Shown one piece after another: positions 24,834 through 32,886 of a stretch of 64,000 nucleotides of DNA. The notes under the pieces were generated by a model, which saw only the letters and a list, made by a program, of their open reading frames with translations, was not told where the DNA came from and did not search any database. The first letter of the stretch is position 1. Each line of letters opens with the position of its first letter. This stretch comes from DASRHY01 sp035650275 (GTDB lineage Bacteria; Actinomycetota; Actinomycetes; Propionibacteriales; Kribbellaceae): the NCBI GenBank assembly GCA_035650275.1, contig DASRHY010000008.1:114928-178927 (forward strand). The letters run 5' to 3'. Both the position numbers and the translations under genes were made by a program.

Positions 24834-27794
24834 TCACCGACTGGGTGGCGTTGTCGGTGGTGAGGCCGGCGTGCCGGTCGGTGTGGGTGTCGGCGTGGGC
24901 TGCGACGTGTTCGCCCGGACGGCGCGGTCGATCGCCGCCTTCGCCCTGTTCATCGCTGCCTGGTACGCCGACAGGTTGCCCTGCTTGAGGGCGGCGTCGG
25001 CCTCTGCGAAGGCCGCCTGGGCCTGCGCGAGCGCTTGCTGAACGGTCTGGTTCGGCTGGGTCGGTGTCGTCGGCTTGCCGTCGCCCTCGTCACCGGTGTC
25101 CGCACCGGCGTCGCCGGCGAAGACCTTGTCCAGCGCCTCCTGCAGGTTCGAGCCGTACGCGACCTTCTCGCCGAACCCGACCAGCACGTAGCGCAGCACC
25201 GGGTAGCTACCCGGACCGCTGGTGCGCACCGAGTAGACAGGCTGGACGTAGAGCAGCCCACCGCCGAGCGGCAGCGTCAGCAGGTTCCCGAACTGGGCCC
25301 GGGCGCCGCTGCTGGGCTGGTTCAGCGGCAGCAGTGCGGTCCGGATCGAGTCGTCGGTCTGGAACTTGTTCGCCACCTGTCCGGGGCCGGGGATCTGTAC
25401 GTCGCCGGGTAGTCGCAGGATCCGTATCTGGCCGTAGTTCGGCGACGAGGCCTCCGCATCGACGGCCATGAACCCGGTCAGGTTCTCCCGTTCGGCGTTC
25501 GGCACGTACACCGACGTCAGCGAGAAGTCGGTGCCGGTCTGCCCGGGCATCCGCAGCGACAGGAAGAACGGCGGCTGCTTGCGCGGTGCCGAGTCTCCGG
25601 CTCCGCCACCCACGGTCGGGTCGGCCGGGACCCGCCACAGGTCGCTGTTCTGGTACCAGGTGTCCGGGGACTCGACGTGGTACTTCGCCAGGATGTCGCG
25701 CTGCACCTTGAACATGTCCTCGGGGTACCGCAGGTGCGACATCAGACCGGGTGAGATGTCCTCACGCGGCTTCACCGAACCCGGGAACGCCTTCATCCAG
25801 GCCTTCAGCAGCGGGTCTTGCTTGTCCCACTGGTACAGGTCGACCGAGCCGTCGTACGCGTCCACCACGGCCTTGACCGAGTTGCGGATGTAGTTGATCT
25901 CCTCGCTGGTCTGCTGCGCGATCTGGCCGCGGCCGGTGGTCGTGTCCCTGGTGCTCTCCTCCAGCGAGACCCGCTGCGAGTACGGGTAGTGCGCGCTGGT
26001 GGTGTAGCCGTCGACGATCCACTTGACCTTCCCGTCAACGACGGCCGGGTACGGGTCGCCGTCGACGGTCAGCCACGGCGCCGCCTTCTCCACCCGCTCC
26101 CGCGGGCTGCGGTCGAACAGGATCTTCGACTCCGAGTTCACCCGGCCGGACAGCAGGATGTTGGCGTCGCGGAACTTGGTCGCGAACAGCAGCCGGTTGA
26201 AGAACGAGCCGACCTCGACACCGCCGGCGCCCTTGTACGTCGACAGGTTCGGGTTACCGCCGGCCTGGCCTTCCGGGGTGTCCAGCTCGACCGGGGAGGA
26301 GCCCTCCGGCGCACCGACGATCGAGTAGTCCGGAGACTGCTCGCCGAAGTAGATCCGCTGCTCGTAGTTGCCCAGGTCGCCGGTCGTCGGCAGCCCGCTC
26401 GAGGACCAGTCGGGCGTGCCACCGGGGCCGATCTTGTTGCCGTTCGCGGAGACCACGCCGAAGCCGTGCGTGTAGACCGTGTGGTCGTTGTTCCAGTTGC
26501 GCTGGCCCGCGGGCAGCCGGTCGACCTGCACCTCGCGGACCGCGATGACGGTGTCCCGGACCTCGTTCTTGATTCGGTACCGGTCAACGTCGAGCACGCT
26601 CGGGAAGGCGTAGAAGCCGCGCACCTGCTGCAGCTGCTCGAACGCGGGGCCGACCACGCCCGGGTCCATCAGCCGGATACCGGGCAGCACCTCGGCCTCT
26701 CCGGCGAGCTGGCCCTCGGTGGCCGTCGTCTTGGCCCGGTAGTCGTCGATCTTGACCCCGTCGACCCCGTACGCCTCTCGAGTCGCGGCGATGTTCTTCT
26801 CGATGTACGGCGCCTCCTTGATCGGCTCGCTCGGCCGGACCCGCAGCTGCTGCAAGGCCGCCGGCCACAGTGCGCCCAGCAGGATCGCGGACAGCACCAG
26901 CACGACGAGGCCCACGCCGGGCAGCAGCCAGGTACGCCGCACCGCGTTGGCGAAGAAGAGGATCGCGCACAGTGCCGCGATCACCGCCAGGATCGTCTTG
27001 CTCGGCAGCACCGCGTTGTCACCGGTGTAAGAGATACCGGTGAACAGCCGGGCGTCGTCGGTGGTCAGGCCGTACCGGTCCAGCCAGTAGCTGATCGCCT
27101 TCAGCATGACGACGATGCCGACCAGCACAGAGATCTGCACCTGTGCGGCACCCGAGGTCTTCTGGCCCTTCGCCGACGGCCGGAACCCGCCGTACAGGTA
27201 GTGCGTGATCAGTGCCGCGACCAGCGACAGCAGCACGATCGAGTAGCCGAAGCCGAGCAGTGTCCGCAGCCACGGGTAGTCGAAGACGAAGAACGAGATG
27301 TCCTTGTTGAAGTGCTGGTCACGCACGCCGAACGGCACCTTGTTGCGCCAGGCAAGGAAGTTCTTCCACTCGCCGGACGCGGCCGAGCCGCCGAAGACCA
27401 GCATCAGCGCGGCGATCACGCCGATGGCGACCTTCTTGTGCTGCTCGAGCATCTCGCCGTACCGCTCGAAGCCCGGGCTGGGTGGCGGTGCAAGCGGGGT
27501 CCGCGGGCGGGTCCGGTACGCGATCACCACGTTCGCCGCTACCGCGGCGCCCATCAGGATGCCGACCACGAAGAACAGCAGCACCCGGGTACCGAGCACG
27601 GTCGAGAACACCGAGCCGAGGTCGATCGACTGGTACCACAGCCGCGACGTCCACACGTCGGTGAAGACGCTGAACAGGATCGCCAGCACGATCAGCGAGA
27701 TGATCGTCGGCAGCAGCGCCCGCGGCCGCTGACGCTGGCGCGGTGGGCGACGCCGCTCGAACTCCTCGCCCATGTCGAACACGCCGCCGGTCAT
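24834..27794 (-). CDS. UPF0182 family membrane protein
   Basis: This 986-residue protein has the UPF0182 layout: about seven membrane helices in the first 330 residues, beginning with ALLPTIISLIVLAILFSVF. A very large exported domain contains the conserved VYTHGFGVVSANGNK and LTLPLGGGLLYVQPVYS motifs. An acidic, threonine/proline-rich tail follows. Members resemble Mycobacterium Rv3193c and Rv0064; function is unknown. Its ATG overlaps the PPA1309 stop by 4 nt. It is the last gene of the moaE-to-UPF0182 minus-strand series. The alanine/glutamine-rich segment before the tail looks like a short coiled coil. Confidence 0.9.
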   Translation of the reverse strand: MTGGVFDMGEEFERRRPPRQRQRPRALLPTIISLIVLAILFSVFTDVWTSRLWYQSIDLGSVFSTVLGTRVLLFFVVGILMGAAVAANVVIAYRTRPRTPLAPPPSPGFERYGEMLEQHKKVAIGVIAALMLVFGGSAASGEWKNFLAWRNKVPFGVRDQHFNKDISFFVFDYPWLRTLLGFGYSIVLLSLVAALITHYLYGGFRPSAKGQKTSGAAQVQISVLVGIVVMLKAISYWLDRYGLTTDDARLFTGISYTGDNAVLPSKTILAVIAALCAILFFANAVRRTWLLPGVGLVVLVLSAILLGALWPAALQQLRVRPSEPIKEAPYIEKNIAATREAYGVDGVKIDDYRAKTTATEGQLAGEAEVLPGIRLMDPGVVGPAFEQLQQVRGFYAFPSVLDVDRYRIKNEVRDTVIAVREVQVDRLPAGQRNWNNDHTVYTHGFGVVSANGNKIGPGGTPDWSSSGLPTTGDLGNYEQRIYFGEQSPDYSIVGAPEGSSPVELDTPEGQAGGNPNLSTYKGAGGVEVGSFFNRLLFATKFRDANILLSGRVNSESKILFDRSPRERVEKAAPWLTVDGDPYPAVVDGKVKWIVDGYTTSAHYPYSQRVSLEESTRDTTTGRGQIAQQTSEEINYIRNSVKAVVDAYDGSVDLYQWDKQDPLLKAWMKAFPGSVKPREDISPGLMSHLRYPEDMFKVQRDILAKYHVESPDTWYQNSDLWRVPADPTVGGGAGDSAPRKQPPFFLSLRMPGQTGTDFSLTSVYVPNAERENLTGFMAVDAEASSPNYGQIRILRLPGDVQIPGPGQVANKFQTDDSIRTALLPLNQPSSGARAQFGNLLTLPLGGGLLYVQPVYSVRTSGPGSYPVLRYVLVGFGEKVAYGSNLQEALDKVFAGDAGADTGDEGDGKPTTPTQPNQTVQQALAQAQAAFAEADAALKQGNLSAYQAAMNRAKAAIDRAVRANTSQPTPTPTPTGTPASPPTTPPSR

Positions 27795-28354
27795 CGCTGG
27801 TTCTCCTCATCATCTCCGGTGCCCGCGGAGGCAGCCGGCGCGAACGTGAGCGCCAGCACCTCGCACAGGGTCGGGACCAGGTCGGTCCCGGTGAGCACCG
27901 CGTCATCCTTGTCGTGCGTCCGGAGCCGGACCGCACCGAACCGGTTGCCGTCGCGCAGTACGCCGGCCACCATCCGTACCTCGTGCCGTCGCGGGTCCCG
28001 GGCGGCGGCCGCGATCGCATCCGCATCAATCCCCGGCTCCGCCTCGGACGGCAGTACCACCCGCTCGACCGCGATCGCGCAGCCGCTCACCGCCTCCGGC
28101 CACTCGATCCGGGCCAGCGCTCCGGCCAGACCGTCGGAGTCCGCGGCCGGCGGCAGTCCATCCTGCGCCACCGGGGTGAGCTCCTGCCGGACCGCGTCAG
28201 CGCCGAGCTCGGCGGCCAGCCGCGGCTCCGCCTCGAGCAGCTCGGTGGTGCGCACCAGCGCGAACAGCTGCGCCGGCTGGTCCCAGCCGGACTCGCTCAC
28301 GTGCCGCTCGATCTCCACCACGGCCTGTCCCAGCGGACTCGTCAGGGCTTGCAT
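27791..28354 (-). CDS. PPA1309 family protein
   Basis: The product of 187 residues matches the PPA1309 family: the N-terminal EIERHVSESGWDQPAQLFAL and the central HEVRMVAGVLRDGNRFGAVR, RTHDKDD and TGTDLVPTL segments are characteristic. It is a soluble actinobacterial protein of unknown role found beside UPF0182 and YlbL-like genes. It overlaps the YlbL-type gene by 13 nt and the UPF0182 gene by 4 nt, so the three are translated from one message. Conserved linkage suggests a shared envelope function, which is inference. Confidence 0.85.
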   Translation of the reverse strand: MQALTSPLGQAVVEIERHVSESGWDQPAQLFALVRTTELLEAEPRLAAELGADAVRQELTPVAQDGLPPAADSDGLAGALARIEWPEAVSGCAIAVERVVLPSEAEPGIDADAIAAAARDPRRHEVRMVAGVLRDGNRFGAVRLRTHDKDDAVLTGTDLVPTLCEVLALTFAPAASAGTGDDEENQR

Positions 28355-29379
28355 GCAGGCACGTCCCCACGTCCTTCGGCCAGCGCGGTCAGAGCCGTCA
28401 CCGCATCGTGCAGGGTCTCGACCCGGACCAGCCGGATGCCGTCCACGTCCGCGGCCAGCGCCGACGCACAGTTCGCCGCCGGCACCAGGAAGACCGTCGC
28501 GCCCTCGGACCGCGCACCGGCGATCTTCTGCTGGATCCCGCCGATCGCGCCGACCTGGCCGGTCGGGTCGATGGTGCCGGTCCCGGCCACGTGCTTGCCG
28601 GCGAGCAGCGCGCCGGGCGTCAGCTTGTCGTAGATCGCCAGTGCGAACGCCAGCCCGGCACTCGGTCCGCCGATGTCCCGGCCGAGGTGGACCGCCACCT
28701 TCACCGCGGACTGGACCCCGATGGTGATGCCGATCATCGGACGGGTCGGCTCACCCGGGGTCGCGGCCGTCGTGAGCGTGACGGGCAGTTCCTTGCCGGA
28801 CCGCTGAACGACGAAGCGCACCTGCTCGCCGACCTTGTGCTTGCGAACCAGCTCGCCGACCTGCGGTACGGCGGTCACCTTCGTGCCGTCGACAGTGAGG
28901 ATCACGTCACCGGGCTTCAGCTTGCCGTCCGCCGGTGTGTCCTTGGAGACCGAGTCGACCTTGGTCCTGAACGGCACCTTGGCCTCCTGCAGCGCCGCCG
29001 ATATCGCGCTGTCCTGCGACCCGGTCATCTCCGCGGTGTTCTCCTGCTCGACCTCGTCCGCGGACTTGGTCGGCGGGTACACGATCTCGCGCGGCAGCAG
29101 GTCGCGGTGTGGGTCCAGCCAGCTGCGCATCGCCTGCGGCAGCGACAGCTTCCGGTCCGGCGACGTCACCGAGACGGTCGTCAGGTCCAGCTCGCCGTCG
29201 GTCGGGTAGGTCTTGTGGCCGGTGACCTCGATCACAGGCTTGTCGTCGGCTGTGCCGAGGGTGTCCTCGGTGGGCCCCGGGCTGAACGACACGAACGGGA
29301 CCGGGATGACGGTGGCGACGCCGAGGGCCGCGATGAGAACGAGGATCGACGTCACGAGCGTGGCGGTACGACGGGTCAC
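28342..29379 (-). CDS. YlbL-type PDZ/Lon-like serine protease
   Basis: The 345-residue protein has one N-terminal membrane helix (TSILVLIAALGVATVIPVPF). A PDZ domain at about 150-215 contains LKPGDVILTVDGTKV. A Lon-type (S16) protease domain carries the serine in GGPSAGLAFALAIYD and the lysine in GIQQKIAGA, the Ser-Lys dyad. It would cleave membrane or exported proteins at the outer face; the family includes Mycobacterium Rv3194c. The GTG start overlaps the stop of a 42-codon gene (GTGA). It is part of the moaE-to-UPF0182 series. Confidence 0.9.
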   Translation of the reverse strand: MTRRTATLVTSILVLIAALGVATVIPVPFVSFSPGPTEDTLGTADDKPVIEVTGHKTYPTDGELDLTTVSVTSPDRKLSLPQAMRSWLDPHRDLLPREIVYPPTKSADEVEQENTAEMTGSQDSAISAALQEAKVPFRTKVDSVSKDTPADGKLKPGDVILTVDGTKVTAVPQVGELVRKHKVGEQVRFVVQRSGKELPVTLTTAATPGEPTRPMIGITIGVQSAVKVAVHLGRDIGGPSAGLAFALAIYDKLTPGALLAGKHVAGTGTIDPTGQVGAIGGIQQKIAGARSEGATVFLVPAANCASALAADVDGIRLVRVETLHDAVTALTALAEGRGDVPACKP

Positions 29380-29504
29380 GAAGGCCGCCCCGACAACCCG
29401 GTCTGCATGCTGCGCGCCACGCTACGCCGCCCGCGCCAGGCTGCCCAGCACGTCGCGACAGCCGTGGCACTCAGCGGGAACGCCAACCACCCGAGCACCT
29501 CCAT
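29376..29504 (-). CDS. 42-residue single-span membrane peptide coupled to the YlbL-type protease
   Basis: ATG at 29504 opens a 42-codon frame whose TGA overlaps the protease GTG (GTGA). The N-terminal part GWLAFPLSATAVATCWAAW is hydrophobic and is followed by arginines (RGRR), giving a small membrane peptide with its tail inside. The -10 hexamer TACTCT lies 6 nt before the ATG, so it may be made from a leaderless transcript starting inside the end of moaE. No family is recognised; translational coupling to the protease is the strongest argument for it. Confidence 0.5.
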   Translation of the reverse strand: MEVLGWLAFPLSATAVATCWAAWRGRRSVARSMQTGLSGRPS

Positions 29505-29510
29505 GTCGCA

Positions 29511-29516
29511 AGAGTA
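29511..29516 (-). promoter_or_regulatory. Leaderless -10 element TACTCT inside the end of moaE region
   Basis: TACTCT on the minus strand, then 6 nt, then ATG at 29504. It would let the protease, PPA1309 and UPF0182 genes be transcribed independently of moaE. Confidence 0.4.
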
Positions 29517-29520
29517 CGTG

Positions 29521-29952
29521 TCAGCACGCGCCGACCCACTCGGTCGTACCGTCGGAGAACCGCTGGTGTTTCCAAATCGGAACCTCCGCCTTGAGCTCGT
29601 CGATCAGCCGCCGGCTCGCCACGAACGCCGCGTCGCGGTGCGAGGCGGCCACCGCGACCATCACGGCAGCATCCCCGACCACGAGGTCACCGGTCCGGTG
29701 CACCGCGGCCAGCGCCGTCACCAGCGGGTCCGCGGCGATCTTCTCGGCCACCTCGCGGAGCCGGTTCAGCGCCTCCGGATGCGCCTCGTAGGTCAGTGCC
29801 GTGACGGGCCGGTCCGCGTCGTGGTTGCGCACGGTCCCGACGAACAGCGTCGTGCCGCCCGCGGTCGGGTCGGCCACCGCGGCCAGCACCTCGTCCGCCG
29901 ACAACGGCGTCTCCCGCAAGTCCAGCAGTCGTACGACGCTTTGCTCGCTCAT
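29521..29952 (-). CDS. moaE: Molybdopterin synthase catalytic subunit
   Basis: The 143-residue product shows MoaE features: GGTTLFVGTVRNHDADRPV, LTYEAHPEA, VHRTGDLVVGD, ASHRDAAFVASR and the catalytic lysine segment EVPIWKHQ. It transfers sulfur from the MoaD thiocarboxylate to cPMP to make molybdopterin. A MoaD gene is not in the window. A molybdopterin oxidoreductase (YdeP type) lies 8.4 kb away. TAGGGT is followed by 6 nt and ATG, so it is probably leaderless. It is divergent from the DUF2342 gene. Confidence 0.92.
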   Translation of the reverse strand: MSEQSVVRLLDLRETPLSADEVLAAVADPTAGGTTLFVGTVRNHDADRPVTALTYEAHPEALNRLREVAEKIAADPLVTALAAVHRTGDLVVGDAAVMVAVAASHRDAAFVASRRLIDELKAEVPIWKHQRFSDGTTEWVGAC

Positions 29953-29958
29953 GGCGAA

Positions 29959-29964
29959 ACCCTA
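29959..29964 (-). promoter_or_regulatory. Leaderless -10 element TAGGGT for moaE
   Basis: TAGGGT, then TTCGCC, then the ATG at 29952. No Shine-Dalgarno sequence is present between them. Confidence 0.5.
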
Positions 29965-30034
29965 CGAGGCGGGCAGTAGTTTGGAGTCGTACGGTCCACA
30001 CGAACACCGAGCAACACAGGAAGGCCGACCACCG

Positions 30035-31321
30035 ATGAGCGAGGAACCGGACAACCCCTTCAAGGGGACGCCCTTCGAGGCGCTGTTCCAGCAGTTCGGC
30101 GGGAACCTGCCCGGCGGCGGCCAGTCTCCCGACCTGAACGCGATCTTCGCCCAGGTCCAGCAGCTGCTCAGCGGCTCGGCCGACGGCCGGCCGGTGAACT
30201 GGGACCTGGCCAAGGACATCGCCCGCAAGACCGTGTCAGCAGCCGGTGACCGGTCGATGACGCACACCGACCAGCAGCAGGTCGCCGAGGCCGTCCGGCT
30301 CGCCGACCACTGGCTCGACCCCGTCACCACACTGCCGGAGGCGTCGGCGACGTCGGCGGCCTGGAGCCGGGCCGAGTGGGTGGAGAACACCCTCCCGGTC
30401 TGGCAGCAGGTGGTCGACCCGGTCGCCGAGCACGTGGCCGGCGCAATGGCCGGCGCGCTGCCCGCTGAGGCACAGCAGCTGGCCGGGCCGATGGCCGGGA
30501 TGCTGCGCCAGCTCGGCGGCTCGATCTTCGGCGCGCAGGTCGGTCAGGGCCTGGGCGAGCTGGCCGGCGAGGTGGTGAGCGTGTCCGACATCGGGCTGCC
30601 GCTCGGACCGGACGGTCAGGCGGTGCTGCTGCCGGACAACGCGGCGAAGTTCGCCGCGGGCCTCGGCATCGCCGACGATGACGTCCGGCTCTACCTGGCA
30701 CTGCGCGAGTGCGCGCACCAGCGGCTGTTCGCGGGTGTGCCGTGGCTGCGTCAGCGGCTGATCGCGACCGTCGCCGAGTACGCCGCCGGGATCCAGGTGG
30801 ACACCTCCAAGATCGAGCAGGCGATGTCCGACGTGGACATGTCCAACCCGGAGGCGATGCAGTCCGCACTCGCCGAGGGCATGTTCGAGCCCGAGCTGTC
30901 CGAGCAGCAGAAGGCCGCGCTGACCCGGCTCGAGACCCTGCTCGCACTGGTCGAGGGCTGGGTCGACGACGTCGTCCGCGAGGCAACCAGGGACCGGATG
31001 CCGGCCGCCACCCAGCTGGCCGAGACGGTACGACGGCGGCGCGCGGCCGGCGGGCCGGCGGAGCAGACCTTCGCCACCCTGGTCGGGCTGGACCTGCGGC
31101 CGCGCCGGCTCCGCGACGCCGCGAACCTGTGGGCCGCGGTCCGCGACTCGCGCGGGGTCGAGGGTCGCGACGAGCTCTGGTCGCACCCTGACCTGATGCC
31201 CGGTACCGACGACCTGGACGACCCGATCGGCTTCGCCCGCGACGCCGGCGAGCTGGTCGACTTCGACATCTCCGAACTCGAGAAGGGCGACGGACCGGAC
31301 GACGGCGGCCCGAAGGAGTGA
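30035..31321 (+). CDS. DUF2342 zincin-like putative metallopeptidase
   Basis: The 428-residue protein matches the actinobacterial DUF2342 / zinicin-like family (as in Mycobacterium Rv3195, sometimes called F420-associated). Conserved parts are FGAQVGQGLGELAGEVV, LRECAHQRLFAGVPWLR and LLALVEGWVDDVV. The RECAH segment replaces a standard HExxH, so zinc binding and peptidase activity are uncertain. ATG at 30035 follows AGGAAGG by about 11 nt. It is divergent from moaE and overlaps the NUDIX gene by 4 nt. The N-terminal 50 residues are glycine- and glutamine-rich and probably disordered. Confidence 0.85.
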   Translation: MSEEPDNPFKGTPFEALFQQFGGNLPGGGQSPDLNAIFAQVQQLLSGSADGRPVNWDLAKDIARKTVSAAGDRSMTHTDQQQVAEAVRLADHWLDPVTTLPEASATSAAWSRAEWVENTLPVWQQVVDPVAEHVAGAMAGALPAEAQQLAGPMAGMLRQLGGSIFGAQVGQGLGELAGEVVSVSDIGLPLGPDGQAVLLPDNAAKFAAGLGIADDDVRLYLALRECAHQRLFAGVPWLRQRLIATVAEYAAGIQVDTSKIEQAMSDVDMSNPEAMQSALAEGMFEPELSEQQKAALTRLETLLALVEGWVDDVVREATRDRMPAATQLAETVRRRRAAGGPAEQTFATLVGLDLRPRRLRDAANLWAAVRDSRGVEGRDELWSHPDLMPGTDDLDDPIGFARDAGELVDFDISELEKGDGPDDGGPKE

Positions 31322-31869
31322 CCGCACTGCACGCGGACGCCACCCGGTCGTTGAACCGCTGGGCTGCACCCGACGACGAGCAGGAACGGCTCCGCACCCA
31401 CTACCTGCGGCACCTCGGGACGTACGACGACGGGTTGTCCCGCGAACGGCTGCCCGAGCACGTCACGGCGTCCGCCCTGGTGCTCGACCCCGACGGCGGC
31501 CGCGTGCTGCTCAACCTGCACACGAAGGTCGGCCGCTGGCTGCAGTTCGGCGGACACTGCGAACCGGCCGACGAGACCCTGGCGGGTGCGGCGCTGCGGG
31601 AGACCCGGGAGGAGTCCGGCCTGGACGTGCTCGACCTCGACCCGGTACCGGTGCAGCTGTCCCGGCACCAGGTCCGCTGCGGCGGCGGTCCGTCGTACCA
31701 CCTCGATGTCCAGTACGTCGCGGTGCCGACCGGAGACGCCGAGGCGGTCTGCAGCAGCGAGTCCGACGAACTGCGGTGGTTCGGCGTCGACGAACTGCCC
31801 AGTGACGCGGATCACGCGGTGGTGAGCCTGGTCCGGCGCTCCGTACGTCGACTCGCCGTGCTGTCATAG
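31318..31869 (+). CDS. NUDIX hydrolase
   Basis: The product of 183 residues has the NUDIX box ending in AALRETREESGL preceded by FGGHCEPADETL, so the ExxxxxxxRExxEExG core is intact. The glycine-to-first-glutamate spacing is one residue longer than the textbook form, as in several actinobacterial members. It would hydrolyse nucleoside diphosphates linked to another moiety using Mg2+. The GTG overlaps the DUF2342 stop (GTGA) and has AAGGA just upstream. It marks the left edge of the insert that splits the conserved block. Confidence 0.88.
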   Translation: MTALHADATRSLNRWAAPDDEQERLRTHYLRHLGTYDDGLSRERLPEHVTASALVLDPDGGRVLLNLHTKVGRWLQFGGHCEPADETLAGAALRETREESGLDVLDLDPVPVQLSRHQVRCGGGPSYHLDVQYVAVPTGDAEAVCSSESDELRWFGVDELPSDADHAVVSLVRRSVRRLAVLS

Positions 31870-31894
31870 CCAGATCATCGAACTGATGGACGGC

Positions 31895-31942
31895 GTTCCG
31901 ATGCCGCACGTACGCTCGGATGCACCCTGAGACCATCGGAAC
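31895..31942. promoter_or_regulatory. Inverted repeat GTTCCGATG...CATCGGAAC
   Basis: Perfect 9-bp arms at 31895-31903 and 31934-31942 enclose 30 nt. The position, between the NUDIX stop and a short upstream ORF, allows an operator pair for the following transcript or a terminator loop. The right arm ends 6 nt before the GGGGGAG ribosome site. Confidence 0.35.
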
Positions 31943-31957
31943 CTGGGGGAGAACTTG

Positions 31958-32011
31958 ATGCCCGTTGCACGACCGATCCGATCGTCCTGCCGCGACGAAG
32001 TACTGCCGTGA
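31958..32011 (+). CDS. 17-residue upstream ORF coupled to the ferritin-like gene
   Basis: ATG at 31958 follows GGGGGAG by 6 nt, one of the best ribosome sites in the window. It encodes MPVARPIRSSCRDEVLP. Its TGA overlaps the GTG of the next gene (GTGA). Such short coupled leaders can set translation of the downstream gene or sense charged-tRNA supply; one cysteine and four arginines or lysine-like basic residues offer little clue. No homology can be claimed for a peptide of this size. Confidence 0.5.
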   Translation: MPVARPIRSSCRDEVLP

Positions 32012-32808
32012 GCTTCGACATTGACGCGTACGCCAAGACGGCTGCGCCCGTCCGATGGGACGACCTCGACCTCGACGCCTTCGAAAGGCACCCGCTGTCC
32101 GACGACGCGCTGCGCTGCCTGCGCTACATGAGCGACGTCGAGACCCATACCGTCTGCTATCTACGCGACCTGCTGGTGACGCCGTCGCACGCCGACCCGG
32201 AGGTCACCGTCTTCCTGACCATGTGGAACATGGAGGAGTTCTGGCACGGCGAGCTGCTCGACGAGGTGCTGCGCCGGCACGGCGTGCCGACCGGCCCGGA
32301 GCACACTCGGGCGCTGCGCAAGCGGCTCGGTTGGGGAGACCGCATCGCACCGGTCAAGCAGTCGTTGCTCGCGAACCTGATCGGCCGCGACTTCATCGCC
32401 ACCCACATGGCGTGGGGCGCTATCAACGAGTGGTGCGCGTTCTCGGCGTACACCCGGCTGATCGCGTCCGAGAAGCATCCCGTACTGACCGAGATCCTGC
32501 GCCGGATCGCCAAGCAGGAGACCCGGCACGTTGCCTTCTACAACAGTCAGGCGCGCAGCCGGCTCGAGTCGAACACCAAGGCGCAGCGGATCGCCCGGTT
32601 CGCGCTGCGCAAGGCCTGGGGCATCGTCGGCTCGACGCTGATGCCGCCGGCCGAGGTGAAGCACATGCTGTCCTACCTGTACGGCTCCCCCGAAGGCCTC
32701 GCCGAGGTCCGCCGGGTCGACGCCAAGATCGACAGTCTGCCCGGCCAGACCGGCCTCCAGCTGGTCGAGCGCCAACTGCAGAAGTACGGCGTGGTCGCTG
32801 CGGCCTAG
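32008..32808 (+). CDS. Ferritin-like di-iron protein
   Basis: The product of 266 residues is all-helical and shows four spaced di-iron ligand motifs: an early SDVETHT glutamate (about residue 46), NMEEFWHGE (ExxH near 75), AINEWCAFSAY (near 140) and KQETRHVAFY (ExxH near 172). This E-ExxH-E-ExxH layout is that of ferritin-like di-iron oxidases and desaturases. An oxygen-dependent oxidation, perhaps of an acyl substrate, is plausible but the substrate is unknown. The GTG start overlaps the stop of a 17-codon leader. It converges on a secreted protease gene across a hairpin. Confidence 0.78.
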   Translation: MSFDIDAYAKTAAPVRWDDLDLDAFERHPLSDDALRCLRYMSDVETHTVCYLRDLLVTPSHADPEVTVFLTMWNMEEFWHGELLDEVLRRHGVPTGPEHTRALRKRLGWGDRIAPVKQSLLANLIGRDFIATHMAWGAINEWCAFSAYTRLIASEKHPVLTEILRRIAKQETRHVAFYNSQARSRLESNTKAQRIARFALRKAWGIVGSTLMPPAEVKHMLSYLYGSPEGLAEVRRVDAKIDSLPGQTGLQLVERQLQKYGVVAAA

Positions 32809-32837
32809 CCAGGACCTAGCCCAGACCTGGCCCCCGT

Positions 32838-32868
32838 GGCGCGGCGGATCCCCTGTGTCCGCCGCGCC
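32838..32868. terminator. Bidirectional hairpin terminator
   Basis: The perfect 11-bp stem GGCGCGGCGGA (32838-32848) pairs with 32858-32868 across a 9-nt loop, between convergent stops at 32808 and 32887. Confidence 0.75.
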
Positions 32869-32886
32869 CGGCCCTCCCCTCGAGGG

